The notes under the pieces are model-generated. The model was not told where the DNA came from and ran no database searches. It saw only the letters and a list, made by a program, of their open reading frames with translations. The position numbers and the translations under genes are program-made. A DNA stretch of 64,000 nt from Bacillus nitratireducens (lineage in GTDB: Bacteria; Bacillota; Bacilli; Bacillales; Bacillaceae_G): NCBI RefSeq assembly GCF_001884135.1, contig NZ_MAOC01000022.1, positions 62,001 to 126,000 of the forward strand. The letters run 5' to 3'. Below are positions 45,185 through 53,601 of this stretch, piece after piece (position 1 is the stretch's first letter; the number at the start of each line of letters is the position of its first letter).

Positions 45185-46373
45185 AGGTAAAAAATTTATT
45201 ATAAGAATAACGTCAATAGTTTTTCTCTTATTACTTACAGGATGCTGGAGTAGTCATGAAATCGAGGAGTTAGGTTTCGCCGTAGGTTTAGCGATAGATA
45301 AAGGAAAAGAAACTAAGATTGAGAAAGAGATTGTAGAAAAGGGCGGCGGATATAAAAAGAAGAATTTAATAACAACCACCTATCAGTTTGTTAAAGCACA
45401 ATCATCATCAGACGGAGGAAAAGGTGGAGTATCACAACAAAAGGCTTATATGAATGTTGCAGAAACAGGAGATTCTGTTCATCAATCAATACGTGAAGTT
45501 GCATTAAGAAGGCAAAGGCCTATCATTTTTCACCATACAAAAGTAATAGTTGTTAGTGAAAGTATTGCACGAACATATAATTTAACGCAGTTATTGGACA
45601 TTTATGTTCGTGATAATGAAATGAGACCTAGTTGCTTTATTATGGTTAGTAAAGGGGTAGCTAGTGATGTGTTAAAATCAAAAGAATCAGGGGAGATTCC
45701 AGCATTTCGCTTGATTGAAATCGAAGATAACCAATATAGATCCTCACGAATTTTACCGCCGATGCCACTTGCAAAACTACCAGGAAAGGTGAAATCTGGA
45801 GCGAGTTTTCTTTTGCCAAACGTGATTTCTATAGACGGAGAAGTGAAATATGTAGGTGCTGCTGTTATGAAAGGAAGTACAAAAAAACTCCGTGGCTTTT
45901 TGAACGAGAATGAATTAGAGGGCTGAATGTGGATAACTGCAAAAGGGAAAAGTGGCTTGGTGAAAAGTTATGATAAAAAGACGGGAAAATTAGTTATGTA
46001 TGAAGTGAAATCTATGAAAAGTAAAATTACGCCTCATGTTAAAGGGGATAAGCTCTCTTTCGATGTCAATGTTCAGTCTGTGGGCCGGTTATCCGAAAAC
46101 TGGTCTGAGTCAGAGGAAGCTTTTAAAAATGCATTTCTCAAAAGAGTGGAGCAATCTGCCCAACAAGAAGTGAGGCGATTAGTGAAACATACATTGCAAA
46201 AAATTCAAAAGGAATATAAAACTGACGTTGCTGGCTTTAACACTAGTTTGAAAATCGAGTATCCAAAAGTATGGAAAAAAGTTGAAAAAGATTGGGATAA
46301 AGTATTTAGTAAGACTCCAATTAAATATAATGTAAAGTTAACAATTGAAGATTATGGTACGGAAGGTGCATAA
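45168..46373 (+). pseudogene. Spore germinant receptor C subunit, interrupted by in-frame TGA
   Basis: GerC-family lipoprotein of about 401 codons, broken by a TGA at 45924-45926. The first part (252 residues) has a lipoprotein signal (FLLLLTGCWSS, lipobox LTGC) and the GerC N-domain; the same frame goes on directly after the stop, in MWITAKGKSGLVKSYDKKTG, through the C-terminal domain to 46373. The spot reads NELEG-stop-MWITAKG, where family proteins have a hydrophobic residue; one base change (TTA or TTG to TGA) would explain it. ATG 45168 overlaps the B-subunit gene and has GGGGAGG upstream. If not a sequencing error, this receptor is probably inactive or reduced. Confidence 0.85.
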
Positions 46374-46396
46374 CAAAGAAACAACAAAAAATATAC

Positions 46397-46446
46397 AAAA
46401 GCTCTGAAGCATGAATTTTTTTATAAAAATGCTCCAGAGCTTTTTA
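46397..46446 (+). terminator. Intrinsic terminator after ger operon
   Basis: AAAAGCTCTGAAGCA (46397-46411) pairs with TGCTCCAGAGCTTTT (46430-46444) with one unpaired base, then TTATT. Confidence 0.8.
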
Positions 46447-46555
46447 TTGTACTTAGTAAATGAATAAGAAGATATATATTCCGTTTTAATATTCTTTATT
46501 TTATAATTATTTATAAGTGTTAGTAAATATAATCACTAAAAATAGGAGTGATGAA

Positions 46556-47083
46556 ATGACAATATTACCTATACGAAAAGATGAGGCCATAATTATTAAT
46601 ATGGCAAAACTATATTGTAAAGTGTTTGATAAAAGAAATTTTGATGAAATGGTAGAACGAATTACAAGACATATGGGATATACAGATTTTAAAGGAGTAT
46701 TAGCAATAAATGATGAAAATGAAGTTATTGGTTTTACTTATGGTTATCGTTCTTTGGAAGGATACTACTATAATCAATTAATGAGAAAATCATTGAATTT
46801 GGAACAAGTAGACCAATGGTTAGAAGATTGTTTTGAATTTGTAGAGTTAGCAGTTCATCCGGAATATCGAAATGAGGGTCTTGGAACGAAATTACATAAT
46901 GAATTATTAGAATGGGTTCCAAATAGAACAAGTGTTTTAACTACACAAATAAACAATGAAAAAGCGCGTTCTTTATATGGAAAATTAGATTGGGTAAATG
47001 TATTGGAACCATTTCATCCAAGTAAAGATGATGTTCCTTATGTAATAATGGGAAAAGTATTAAAGACAAAAGTGAATAAATAA
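46556..47083 (+). CDS. GNAT-family acetyltransferase
   Basis: 175 residues from ATG 46556 (AATAGGAGTG upstream); the longer frame from 46517 has no ribosome site. GNAT fold with ELAVHPEYRNEGLGTKLHNELL (residues about 99-120), the beta4/alpha3 segment that binds acetyl-CoA, and a late NEKARSLYGKLDW helix. The substrate is unknown. Another GNAT gene, fused to pentapeptide repeats, follows after 51 bases on the same strand. Confidence 0.87.
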   Translation: MTILPIRKDEAIIINMAKLYCKVFDKRNFDEMVERITRHMGYTDFKGVLAINDENEVIGFTYGYRSLEGYYYNQLMRKSLNLEQVDQWLEDCFEFVELAVHPEYRNEGLGTKLHNELLEWVPNRTSVLTTQINNEKARSLYGKLDWVNVLEPFHPSKDDVPYVIMGKVLKTKVNK

Positions 47084-47134
47084 CTTTGTTGTACATATAA
47101 GTTATTGGTTTATAACATTTAAGGGGAAAACAAA

Positions 47135-48061
47135 ATGACGATAATATCTATTGAAAAAGCTACAATTTTAGATGCTGAAAAGTTAACAGAAATAATGAAA
47201 AGGACATTCGATGAAGAAGCAAAACGATGGTTGTGTGACCAAGAGGGGGTAATTGATTATAACATTCAACCACCAGGGTATTCTTCAGTTGAGATGACTA
47301 TATATTCGATCGAAGAATTAGATTATTTTAAAGTGATAATGGACGAAGAAATTGTCGGTGGAATTATAGTTACGATTTCTGGTAAGTCTTACGGCAGAAT
47401 TGATCGTATTTTTGTAAATCCCAAACATCAAGGAAAAGGGATCGGATCACAGGTTATCGATTTTATAGAAGAAGAGTTTCCGAGCGTAAGAATTTGGGAT
47501 CTTGAGACATCTAGTAGACAAATAAATAACCACCATTTTTATAAAAAAATGGGCTTTGAAACAATTTTTGAAACGGAAGATGAATATTGTTATGTGAAAA
47601 GAATAAAGAAAGCTTCAAGCGAAGAAAACTTAGTTAATAATAATGATATGAAAAATGGGCAATACGAAAACTGTAATTTGGTAAATACAGAGTATTATCA
47701 AGTGAATTTAAAAGGTAGTTCATTTGTTTATAGCAATGTAATGAATATTAATTTGAGCAATTGTAATTTAAGTCAATCAAAGTTTAAAAATATAAATTTG
47801 AGGAACTCCTCATATACAGATTTAAATCTTTCAGGTAGTAAATTTAACTTGGTGACATTAGGTGGAGTGCAATTCAAGAATACAAATCTTGGAACTGAAA
47901 AGGAGCCTATTTCATTTGAACGATGTGATTTGGAAGGATGTATAATAAGTAATAGTAATCTTGAAAACGCGGAAATAGAAAATTGTAATATAACTGGTAT
48001 GAAAATAAACGGTATTCCAGTAGAAGAGCTGCTTGAATTGTATAATCAAGTAAAAAGTTAA
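47135..48061 (+). CDS. GNAT acetyltransferase fused to pentapeptide-repeat domain
   Basis: 308 residues. N-terminal GNAT domain (about residues 1-155; RIDRIFVNPKHQGKGIGSQVIDF is the acetyl-CoA loop) followed, from about residue 168, by repeats with the A/N-(D/N)-L-x-x pattern of pentapeptide proteins: GQYENCNLVNTEYYQVNLKG, INLSNCNLSQSKFKNINLRN, DLNLSGSKFNLV, NSNLENAEIENCNIT. Together these form a right-handed beta-helix of about 120 residues. This fusion is unusual; pentapeptide proteins can mimic DNA or bind gyrase, but nothing here shows that. Own ribosome site (AAGGGG). Confidence 0.85.
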   Translation: MTIISIEKATILDAEKLTEIMKRTFDEEAKRWLCDQEGVIDYNIQPPGYSSVEMTIYSIEELDYFKVIMDEEIVGGIIVTISGKSYGRIDRIFVNPKHQGKGIGSQVIDFIEEEFPSVRIWDLETSSRQINNHHFYKKMGFETIFETEDEYCYVKRIKKASSEENLVNNNDMKNGQYENCNLVNTEYYQVNLKGSSFVYSNVMNINLSNCNLSQSKFKNINLRNSSYTDLNLSGSKFNLVTLGGVQFKNTNLGTEKEPISFERCDLEGCIISNSNLENAEIENCNITGMKINGIPVEELLELYNQVKS

Positions 48062-48063
48062 AT

Positions 48064-48099
48064 AAAAAATCACTTAGTGTCTTCTAAGTGATTTTTTAT
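48064..48099 (+). terminator. Intrinsic terminator
   Basis: AAAAAATCACTTAG (48064-48077) pairs with CTAAGTGATTTTTT (48084-48097). Confidence 0.85.
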
Positions 48100-48250
48100 T
48101 TTGAACGAGTATGAATAATGAATAAGAGATGATGTTCAAAAATGGATATTATATCGGAATAATTATATAAAAATAACATAAAGAAATAAGGGTAGGTAGG
48201 ATTTTCCGGTTGGATATTAGAATAATGATACTTGAATGGAGGAGAGAAAG

Positions 48251-48763
48251 ATGGAGATTAACGTTAGAGCAGTAGAAATACAAGATGCTAGAGCAATTCA
48301 TCGTATATGCATTCAAAATGATGTTTTACCATATATGGTTTTTCTACCTAGTATGCGTGTAGATGCAATGGAGAATAGAATTCGAAATTTAGCGCAGAAT
48401 CAATTTGAATTTGTAGCAGAATATGATGGAGAAGTTGTTGGATTTGTCGGTTTAACCCAAAGCCCAGGACGAAGATCTCACTCGGGTGATTTATTCATCG
48501 GAGTAGATAGTGAATATCACAATAAGGGAATTGGAAAAGCACTTCTTACAAAAATGCTGGATTTAGCTGATAATTGGCTAATGTTAGAACGAGTGGAACT
48601 TGGTGTATTAGAAACGAATCCTAGAGCCAAAGTATTATATGAAAAATTTGGATTTATCGAAGAGGGTGTAAAGGTTGGGAATTTGAAGGCGCATGGGAAA
48701 TTTGTTAACGAAATCATAATGAGTCGTTTTAGACCAAATGGTTTGATTGTACATAATAAATAG
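48251..48763 (+). CDS. GNAT-family acetyltransferase (RimJ/YhhY-like)
   Basis: 170 residues from ATG 48251 (GGAGGAGAG upstream; frame extension to 48236 unlikely). Acetyl-CoA loop is FIGVDSEYHNKGIGKALLTK (residues about 84-103) and the late helix NPRAKVLYEKFGFIEEG is typical of amino-acid or diamine N-acetyltransferases. The substrate is unknown. Third GNAT in 2.2 kb. Followed by a DUF2935 remnant. Confidence 0.86.
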   Translation: MEINVRAVEIQDARAIHRICIQNDVLPYMVFLPSMRVDAMENRIRNLAQNQFEFVAEYDGEVVGFVGLTQSPGRRSHSGDLFIGVDSEYHNKGIGKALLTKMLDLADNWLMLERVELGVLETNPRAKVLYEKFGFIEEGVKVGNLKAHGKFVNEIIMSRFRPNGLIVHNK

Positions 48764-48772
48764 AGGTGTAAA

Positions 48773-48923
48773 TTGAACGGAAATATCGACATGCCAAATT
48801 CGGAATGTTATTAATCCGTTGCTTGCTGATCATGTTACAAGAGAGGCAGAGCATTTCCTCTTCATGATTCATGTATTGGAGCAAAGGCTAAAGCAAAAGC
48901 AGGTAGAACAATCTCCGCAATAA
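48773..48923 (+). pseudogene. DUF2935 protein remnant
   Basis: A TTG with AGAGGTG upstream (48773) opens a frame MNGNIDMPNSECY that stops at once; another frame, 48798-48923, encodes NPLLADHVTREAEHFLFMIH then VLEQRLKQKQVEQSPQ. The NPLLADHVTREAEHFL piece matches the C-terminal metal-site helix of DUF2935 proteins. Fits a gene reduced by internal deletion to its two ends. Confidence 0.65.
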
Positions 48924-48928
48924 TAAAT

Positions 48929-48973
48929 AAACAAGAAAAGCATGACATTAGTTTGTCATGCTTTTCTTGTTTA
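48929..48973 (+). terminator. Strong terminator whose tail holds the bcr1-like insertion point
   Basis: AAACAAGAAAAGCATGACA (48929-48947) pairs perfectly with TGTCATGCTTTTCTTGTTT (48954-48972). The final TTT belongs to the TTTAT flank of the repeat element that starts at 48975. Confidence 0.85.
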
Positions 48974-49078
48974 TCCCGCTATTTGTGGGAGTTTTACTGC
49001 CTGTAAACGCCCGATTGGTGAGGCCTAATAATCAGCGGGAGGTGAACAAAAAACCTACTGATTAAAGTTTCACTTTAT
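48970..49078 (+). mobile_element. bcr1-like repeat, shortened copy, TTTAT flanks
   Basis: 99-bp element (48975-49073) flanked by TTTAT at 48970-48974 and 49074-49078. It starts CCCGCTATTTGTGGG and its 3' half (GCCTGTAAACGCCCGATTGG, then CTGATTAAAGTTTCAC) matches the right half of the element at 32457; the middle is missing. The right flank supplies the stop codon of the adjacent minus-strand DMT gene. Confidence 0.75.
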
Positions 49079-49965
49079 AAATTGTGATCCAATTGTTTCG
49101 GTTGTAATAAAAATAATGCTAATCCACTGAAAATAAGTAGAATTCCTAATCCTTGCTGTAAAGAAATTGTTTCATCTAAAATGAAGTAGGCTAGAATGCA
49201 AGTTCCAATTGTTTCTCCTAAAATACTCATCGAGATAACCGTAGCGCTCATCCATTTCAATAACCAATTGAAAATTGTTTGTCCTAAAATCGTTGCAATG
49301 AATGCCAGACCTATAAAGGACCACCATGTTTGTGAAGTGTAATGTAAGAAAGATGATTGCTGTGTGTAAGCAAATATGCCGAGAAATAAAGAACTACTGC
49401 CATAACTAATTACCGAGTACGGTATTAGGGAGAGGTCTTTACGAACATGTTGACTAATCAAAAAGTAAGCTGTTATAACGCCAGCAGCAATAAAAGCTAA
49501 AATATCGCCGTATAAAGCTTCTCCGCTAATCTGAAAATCTTGCCACCCGATCACGACACTTCCTGAAATTGCAATAAGGCAGCCTATAATCGCACCTTTT
49601 GTAAACCGTTCCTTAAATAAAAAATAACCACCGACCATTGAAAATAAAGGTTGCAACGTTACGATAACTGTAGAACTTGCTACAGAAGTATACTGTAATG
49701 ATTCAAACCAGAGGACATAATGACCTGCTAGAAATAATCCAGATAAGAGTCCAAATCCCCATTGTTTTTTTGATAATGAGCGAAGTTCGGTTCGATTACT
49801 TGTATTAAATATTAGAAATGGTAAAAGAATTGCCGTAGCAAACAATAATCGATAAAAAGCAGTGATTGCTGCAGGGGCATCAGCTATTTTTACAAAGATA
49901 GCTGAAGTAGATAAGGCGAACACGCCGAAAAATAAGGTGAAATATGAAAGAATAGGTGATTTCAA
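49075..49965 (-). CDS. EamA-family drug/metabolite exporter
   Basis: 296 residues from TTG 49965 (GGAGGG 7 bases upstream). Ten membrane segments in two five-helix EamA repeats (GVFALSTSAIFVKIADAPAA ... and GDILAFIAAGVITAYFLISQ). The gene ends exactly at the TTTAT flank of the bcr1-like element, which provides its stop codon; the last residues QPKQLDHNL may have been altered by the insertion. Divergent from an XRE-cupin regulator, probably its controller. Substrate unknown. Confidence 0.87.
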   Translation of the reverse strand: MKSPILSYFTLFFGVFALSTSAIFVKIADAPAAITAFYRLLFATAILLPFLIFNTSNRTELRSLSKKQWGFGLLSGLFLAGHYVLWFESLQYTSVASSTVIVTLQPLFSMVGGYFLFKERFTKGAIIGCLIAISGSVVIGWQDFQISGEALYGDILAFIAAGVITAYFLISQHVRKDLSLIPYSVISYGSSSLFLGIFAYTQQSSFLHYTSQTWWSFIGLAFIATILGQTIFNWLLKWMSATVISMSILGETIGTCILAYFILDETISLQQGLGILLIFSGLALFLLQPKQLDHNL

Positions 49966-50136
49966 AGTTTGTCCCTCCGTTATGTTGTTTATTATAATGA
50001 AAAATATATAATATAATGTACAAGAGTTAGTATATAAGCCTTAGGTGAAATAAGGAAGGATTTATTGCTCCTGTTTAGTATGTCAGCACAAAAGGAACAA
50101 AAGATGTATTATGATGGACGAAAGGAAGTTGTAACA

Positions 50137-50697
50137 ATGATTCATTATCGACTGGGTCAAACTGTTTTAAGTTATCGTAAGAAAAATAATATGACAATTC
50201 GTGAATTTGCTGATTATGCAGGAATTAGTACTTCACTTATTAGTCAAATTGAAAGAGGAAATGCCAATCCTTCTTTAAATGTATTGGAATTAATTGCGAA
50301 AGCATTAAATGTCCCGCTATTTACTCTTTTTATTAATGATATTGATACAGACTCACTTATTTCTAAGAAGAAAGATCGAAAAAAAGTATATCGAGAAAAT
50401 AATGATCATATTGTTTATGATGTGCTAACACCAGATTTTATGAAAGCTCGCATTGAAATGCTAATGATGGATTTAAATGAACACGCAAATACAACAGAAA
50501 GTCATTATTCTCACGAAAATAAAGAAGAAATTGCGGTTGTAATGAAGGGGGAAGTGTATGTGGAATTAGAAGGGCGTGAATACTTTTTAGAAGAAGGAGA
50601 CGTTGTGCGTATTCCACCGAATGTGAAGCATAGATTTTTGAATAAGAGTGATGAGATGAATCATATCTTATTTGTGCTAACACCTTCCTTAAGCTAA
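50137..50697 (+). CDS. XRE-cupin transcriptional regulator
   Basis: 186 residues from ATG 50137 (AAAGGAAG upstream; longer frame from 50065 unlikely). N-terminal Cro/C1 helix-turn-helix (IREFADYAGISTSLISQIERGNAN-type, residues about 22-45) and C-terminal cupin domain (HYSHENKEEIAVVMKGEVYV ELEGREYFLEEGDVVRIPPNVKHRF). Proteins of this design often sense an amino acid, sugar or siderophore and repress a neighbouring transporter, which here is the divergent DMT exporter. The ligand is unknown. Confidence 0.88.
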   Translation: MIHYRLGQTVLSYRKKNNMTIREFADYAGISTSLISQIERGNANPSLNVLELIAKALNVPLFTLFINDIDTDSLISKKKDRKKVYRENNDHIVYDVLTPDFMKARIEMLMMDLNEHANTTESHYSHENKEEIAVVMKGEVYVELEGREYFLEEGDVVRIPPNVKHRFLNKSDEMNHILFVLTPSLS

Positions 50698-50872
50698 GAG
50701 AGTAACTTAAGAATACATACTAAGTGGTAACATAATAGAAAATATGAATTACGTAAAGATTCGCGCGTATAATAAAAGCCTTTCTATAAATACATACACA
50801 TTTGATTTTCACTATTTATGTTAAATAAGATGAGAGATTTGACAAAAGAAAAAACAAAAATATGGTAGTTCC

Positions 50873-51163
50873 ATGACTATCAAACAAAATAATTCAGATG
50901 AAGAAAGAGTGAAAATTTTTAAGGCTTTGGCAGAGGGGAAACGAATCGAGATTGTTCGTTATTTATTTCGTAATCAAAACAAACATACTTGTGGAAAAAT
51001 TGAGAGTGCATTAGGAACGAATAAGTCAAATCGATCGTATCATCTCAAAATATTGTTAGAAGCAGATTTAATTCTTGTAGAACGACAGGGGCAACTTAAA
51101 TTTATAACAGTAAAGGAAGAAATGTTTCAAGAATTTTTACCGGACTTTTTGGCAACTTTATAG
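50873..51163 (+). CDS. ArsR-like winged-helix regulator
   Basis: 96 residues; MTIKQNNSDEERVKIFKALA EGKRIEIVRYLFRN and later SALGTNKSNRSYHLKILLEA (recognition helix) are the ArsR fold. There is one cysteine (HTCGKIES) near residue 40, but not the paired metal-binding Cys of classic ArsR/SmtB, so a non-metal signal is possible. The ribosome site (weak, GGTAG) makes ATG 50873 a moderately supported start. The next gene starts 45 bases later on the same strand and probably shares its operon. Confidence 0.8.
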   Translation: MTIKQNNSDEERVKIFKALAEGKRIEIVRYLFRNQNKHTCGKIESALGTNKSNRSYHLKILLEADLILVERQGQLKFITVKEEMFQEFLPDFLATL

Positions 51164-51208
51164 ATGCTAAAAATCCATTTTTATTAGGGGTTAGAGAGGA
51201 TAATAGAG

Positions 51209-52159
51209 ATGGAAAATATAAGTGTATTAAAAGGTGGGCTTTCAATTATATCTCAATGTAAAAAAGAAACAAATGATATTTGGCATGCGCATTTTGGAGC
51301 AGCTGCAATTGCTAGTTATTTTTTTGCTAAAGATAATAGCATTGATGAAGAAACAACATGTAACATTTATTCTCAAGCGAAAATGATGCTCCATAAGCAA
51401 ATGTTAGGAGAAACAATTGATAATAAACAAGGTATCGATTTTCAAAGTGCTGAAAAAATGATAATCAAATCTTTGAAACAAACGATTGATGAACTCCATT
51501 GGGTCGGTCACAATGTAATTTACGCTTCTTTAAGTTTATTAGCCATTAAGGAGTTGAGTCATTGGGGGAGTAATCAAGATATTAATAATATAGCAAACCT
51601 TATCTTATCGTTTCAAAAAACAATTCCCGGTAGGTCTTGGATTGGTTTTACAACTAAAGAAGTAAAACAATTAAGTATAAGTTATGATGAGATTCAAAGT
51701 GAAATTAAAAACCCAAAGCAATTATCTAAATTTATTTTAAATGAGTTATCAAAATTTCATGTTATATATAAGGCGGAATCACATCACGATTTAATTGGCC
51801 ATATGCTTACCTTTTCACATGCGGTTAATATATTATATGACTTAGGGCATATAGAATTATTTCAACGAGGAATAAAACCACTATTAAAGCTAGTTTATGT
51901 ACTTAGAGAAAGTCGCAATTTAATGTCGAATGCTCAAATAATATTGAATTCTCCTGTAGATCGTTTACCTCTCACAAATGCAAAACAAGTTGATACACTT
52001 CCGCTAGATAATGCATTCTGGCTTAAAGACTATAGTGAATTTAATTGGGATTTTGGGCACATATTTAAATTTTCATATAGTTATTTTGATCACTTAACAA
52101 GGGTTCCGGAATATAAAAATAAAACAATTGAGAACTTCTGTTTTATTATTAATGAGTAA
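51209..52159 (+). CDS. Unknown His-rich soluble protein in operon with ArsR-like regulator
   Basis: 316 residues, no signal peptide or membrane segment, mainly alpha-helical by composition. Not recognised. Histidines occur in repeated helix-like settings: DIWHAHFGAAAIASYFF near residue 23, LHWVGHNVIYASLSLLAI near 97, SHHDLIGHMLTFSHAVNILY near 193 and WDFGHIFKF near 284. Such paired His residues could bind metal or cofactor; the HMLTFSHAV segment faintly recalls questin-oxidase-like (DUF4243) proteins, but I do not claim membership. AGAGGATAATAGAG precedes ATG. The ArsR-like gene upstream probably controls it. Confidence 0.65.
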   Translation: MENISVLKGGLSIISQCKKETNDIWHAHFGAAAIASYFFAKDNSIDEETTCNIYSQAKMMLHKQMLGETIDNKQGIDFQSAEKMIIKSLKQTIDELHWVGHNVIYASLSLLAIKELSHWGSNQDINNIANLILSFQKTIPGRSWIGFTTKEVKQLSISYDEIQSEIKNPKQLSKFILNELSKFHVIYKAESHHDLIGHMLTFSHAVNILYDLGHIELFQRGIKPLLKLVYVLRESRNLMSNAQIILNSPVDRLPLTNAKQVDTLPLDNAFWLKDYSEFNWDFGHIFKFSYSYFDHLTRVPEYKNKTIENFCFIINE

Positions 52160-52280
52160 AAGTGTCTAACTTTAAATTAATAGTAATTGGTACATATTCA
52201 TAAGCTTCAGTAACATATTTATAAAAATACGAAAGTTTTTGGTAATAACTTATTATATTTTACGTGAGAGGATGTAGAAT

Positions 52281-52412
52281 ATGTTTATTTCTGTTACTAG
52301 AATGCGTCTAAAGGGAAAAAGCAGGATACGATTCCTAAATGGGATAATTGTAAGGAAGTATTGCATAGTAAGTATGGTAGATAATTGGTGTGATTTGCAA
52401 GAAGGGACTTAG
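52281..52412 (+). other. Short ORF of 43 codons, possible remnant
   Basis: ATG 52281 has GAGAGGATG upstream and encodes MFISVTRMRLKGKSRIRFLN ... DNWCDLQEGT. The first residues look like the start of an ABM/monooxygenase-type protein (MFxSVTRxxLKG), the rest does not. A terminator overlaps its end, so a transcript once or still stops here. Perhaps a deletion-shortened gene. Confidence 0.3.
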
Positions 52413-52428
52413 TATAAGTCTCTTTTTT
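52404..52428 (+). terminator. Intrinsic terminator
   Basis: GGGACTTA (52404-52411) pairs with TAAGTCTC (52415-52422, one G-U), then TTTTTTG. Confidence 0.7.
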
Positions 52429-52550
52429 GTTAGTAGTATATTATTTTTTCAAATATGTAAGATTTTACATGAGTATGAGGCTTTTACTTATTATGTAAGT
52501 AGGCTATACTAAAATACATATATTTTGAAATTGGAGCGAATATAGACGAC

Positions 52551-52700
52551 ATGGAATTAGTAAAGTTAGAAAAAGTAATTGAATTGAAAAAAGAAGAATT
52601 ATTGAATCTAGTCTCAAATTATGGACTTCAACATGAAAAAGTAATAGAGCTCAGCCAAGAAATTGACAAATTAATTAACTGGTTTATGTTTTTAAAATAG
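52551..52700 (+). CDS. Spo0E-like aspartyl-phosphate phosphatase (49 residues)
   Basis: 49 residues: MELVKLEKVIELKKEELLNL, VSNYGLQHEKVIELSQEIDK, LINWFMFLK. Spo0E-family proteins are short helical hairpins with the S-Q-E-L-D signature; here SQEID lies at residues 35-39. Family members remove phosphate from Spo0A~P and delay sporulation. The nearest ribosome-like sequence (TTGGAGCG) is about 15 bases from ATG 52551, longer than usual, so expression may be low. Follows a gene-poor stretch and precedes the hydrolase gene. Confidence 0.82.
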   Translation: MELVKLEKVIELKKEELLNLVSNYGLQHEKVIELSQEIDKLINWFMFLK

Positions 52701-52812
52701 AAAGAACTATGACGTGATTTGAATATGTTATAGTTCTTTATTATTTAGTAATAGAAAGGTACTCGATATACAATCAATAAACAGAATATTCATTATAGTA
52801 GGAGGAGAATAA

Positions 52813-53541
52813 ATGATTTTACATACGCACATTTCAGGCGAAGGGGAACCAATTGTGCTTTTACATTCTGGTGGGATGACAGGTTTAGTAGAGTTTGAAG
52901 AGCAGGTAGAATTTTTTACAGAAAAGCATTTTAAAGTAATTCGTCCTGATTTAAGAGGACATGGCGAATCAGGAGGTACATTAGATAATTATTTTCTTTG
53001 CTCTGCAGATGATTTAAATGATACGCTAGAACATTTGCAAATTAATAGTTGTCATATAGCGGGTGTTTCACTAGGGGGATTAGCCGCTTTATTATTTGCA
53101 AAAAAATATCCAGATAAAGTGAGGACATTAACCTTTTCAGGTGTTTTTCCAGTTAAGCGAGATAATTGGGAAGAGTCTCAGGAGTATGAAGCAAAGTGTC
53201 ATCAACAGTTGATGGAAAATGAAGAAGTAGTAACTTATATGAATCAAATTCATGTAAAAAGTGATTGGAAAGGATTGCTTGAATCGTGGCAAGTTAAGGA
53301 TTGGTACCCATTTCATGAAACGGGTGATGTAGCTAATCTTCAAATACCCACACTGTGTATTGTTGGGGGAGATTCAGAAGATGAAGTTACAGCCGCTACA
53401 ACTTTTAAACAATTAAACAATAATATACATATTGCCGTTATTCCGTTTGCCGGTCATTTAGTGCATAATGATCAACCGGGAATATATTCGAATATATTGT
53501 CTAATTTCTTACAGAATGCGCAAGCTGCTAGTCGGATATAG
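52813..53541 (+). CDS. Alpha/beta-fold hydrolase
   Basis: 242 residues; TAGGAGGAG precedes ATG. Alpha/beta-hydrolase features: LLHSGGMTGLVEFEEQ (oxyanion-hole strand HSGG), DLRGHGESGG, nucleophile elbow GVSLGGLAALL (Ser near residue 86), an acid in GGDSEDEV and the catalytic His in FAGHLVHNDQPG. Complete triad. Resembles small esterases and haloperoxidase-like hydrolases; the substrate is unknown. Gap to the next gene's ATG is about 60 bases. Confidence 0.87.
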   Translation: MILHTHISGEGEPIVLLHSGGMTGLVEFEEQVEFFTEKHFKVIRPDLRGHGESGGTLDNYFLCSADDLNDTLEHLQINSCHIAGVSLGGLAALLFAKKYPDKVRTLTFSGVFPVKRDNWEESQEYEAKCHQQLMENEEVVTYMNQIHVKSDWKGLLESWQVKDWYPFHETGDVANLQIPTLCIVGGDSEDEVTAATTFKQLNNNIHIAVIPFAGHLVHNDQPGIYSNILSNFLQNAQAASRI

Positions 53542-53601
53542 GGACTTTTGGGTATAATAATAAAGGAATTATTAATTGTATCGGTTAGGAGCGCAGCAAA
53601 T

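Noticed and set aside
45924-45926. Selenocysteine or recoded TGA in the GerC-like gene
   Set aside because: Bacillus does not use selenocysteine in this way and no stem-loop is seen after the codon; a nonsense mutation or sequencing error is simpler.
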